Of a DNA stretch of 13,985 bases, positions 13,686 through 13,985 are shown one piece after another. Made by a program: the position numbers and the translations under genes. The notes below the pieces were generated by a model. It was not told the DNA's origin. It did no database searches and saw nothing but the letters and a program-made list of their open reading frames with translations. Location: the NCBI GenBank assembly GCA_003343805.1, contig QAKM01000030.1, positions 1-13,985 on the forward strand. Direction: 5' to 3'. This stretch comes from Bacillota bacterium. Its GTDB lineage: Bacteria; Bacillota; Clostridia; Christensenellales; Borkfalkiaceae. The first letter of the stretch is position 1, and each line of letters begins with the position of its first letter.

Positions 13686-13985
13686 AAAATTTCGCGAAAA
13701 TTTTTTTGCTGACGCAAAAATCTTTCCGCGAGGAACGAACTTTGTTGATTTTAACAAGCGGTTTCGCCCGCGAACTTTGATGTCATTCTAAGTACAATAA
13801 GCCTCAAGTATGAGGCAAATTGGGGCCTGCTGCGCAAGGCAACCTTGCTTGCAGAAGTAATTTAAGAGAAAGGGCTCCCAAAAAAATCGCGTCAGCGAGA
13901 TTTTTGGGAAGAGGAGCAGCGAGCATTGGGGCAAAGCCGCGAGGAACGCAGCGGCTTGCGAAATTTGCTCCGCTGCGACGAAGCG
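13686..13985. other. Noncoding, hairpin-rich region after the exporter operon
   Basis: I see no credible gene here. After the stop there is an A/T hairpin overlapping a TTTTTGC/GCAAAAA stem (13703-13720, loop TGAC) followed by TCTTT, a possible weak terminator. Four further hairpins follow: GCCTCA/TGAGGC (13801-13816); CTGC..GCAAGG/CCTTGC..GCAG (13827-13854); CCCAAAAA..TCGC/GCGA..TTTTTGGG (13877-13908); and GCAAAGCCGC/GCGGCTTGC (13931-13959, one bulge). CCGCGAGGAACG occurs twice (from 13727 and from 13938). No tRNA or known riboswitch could be recognised. It could be a structured RNA or an intergenic repeat element continuing past the window edge. Confidence 0.6.
13703..13725 (+). terminator. 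Weak candidate terminator after the exporter operon
   Basis: TTTTTGC (13703-13709) pairs with GCAAAAA (13714-13720) around TGAC and is followed by TCTTT. The stem is A/T-rich and the T run is short and interrupted, so termination here is uncertain. Confidence 0.35.

Noticed and set aside
12162..13757. Long minus-strand open frame opposite the second exporter gene
   Set aside because: Antisense shadow caused by high GC third positions; the plus strand encodes an unambiguous ABC exporter.
13742..13757. Possible Rex redox-regulator operator (TTGTTGATTTTAACAA)
   Set aside because: The Rex consensus is 18 bp with longer arms (TTGTTAA, 4 nt, TTAACAA). Here the arms are only 5 bp with a 6-nt centre, and no gene follows within the window.
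13708..13898. GCTGACGC (13708-13715) and GCGTCAGC as possible terminal inverted repeats of an element in the tail
   Set aside because: Only 8 bp match and the flanking bases do not extend the similarity; this is expected by chance in 300 bp.

Overview
The window is a fully bacterial, GC-rich stretch with short intergenic regions. It most likely comes from an anaerobic, spore-former-related member of the Bacillota (class Clostridia or a neighbouring gut lineage). The evidence is a nifJ-type pyruvate:ferredoxin oxidoreductase (anaerobic metabolism), a Spo0A-family regulator, a YkpA/YbiT-type ABC-F protein closest to Gram-positive versions, a yybP-ykoY manganese riboswitch in front of mntP, a BmrCD-like heterodimeric ABC exporter, strong GGAGG-type ribosome binding sites, and many near-consensus sigma-A promoters with 17-18 bp spacers. 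I cannot name the genus.

Layout. 1-1341 (minus): N-terminal 447 residues of pyruvate:ferredoxin oxidoreductase, cut by the window edge. 1342-1595: divergent promoter region with an inverted repeat. 1596-3173: ABC-F ATPase with one degenerate ATP site, then a very strong terminator. 3245-3431: three 21-bp tandem repeats abutting the promoter of a Spo0A homologue (3432-4193) whose receiver domain has lost its phospho-acceptor aspartate. 4393-4887: trmL tRNA methyltransferase, overlapping by 4 bp an unrecognised membrane-anchored protein (4884-5591). 5674-7254: cardiolipin synthase. 7255-7440: a dispersed intergenic repeat. 7441-7701: an 86-residue orphan resembling the PriA N-terminal fold. 7698-7868: promoter, Mn2+ riboswitch and intrinsic terminator, followed by mntP (7890-8468). 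8575-9876: PlsC-like acyltransferase with a zinc ribbon. 9960-10004: terminator overlapping the next promoter. 10064-11785 and 11931-13685: two half-transporters forming an asymmetric exporter. They are separated by a second copy of the dispersed repeat, bounded by 20-bp direct repeats that duplicate a ribosome binding site and start codon. 13686-13985: noncoding and rich in hairpins.

These are mostly independent transcription units carrying housekeeping functions: central carbon metabolism, translation-associated ATPase, tRNA modification, membrane lipid synthesis (cardiolipin synthase plus acyltransferase), manganese efflux and drug or lipid export. No canonical phage, CRISPR or defence system is visible. 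The points most worth a second look are the Spo0A with a non-phosphorylatable receiver under a promoter with 21-bp repeats, and the small repeat element that apparently inserted inside an ABC-transporter operon while keeping start/stop overlaps on both sides.
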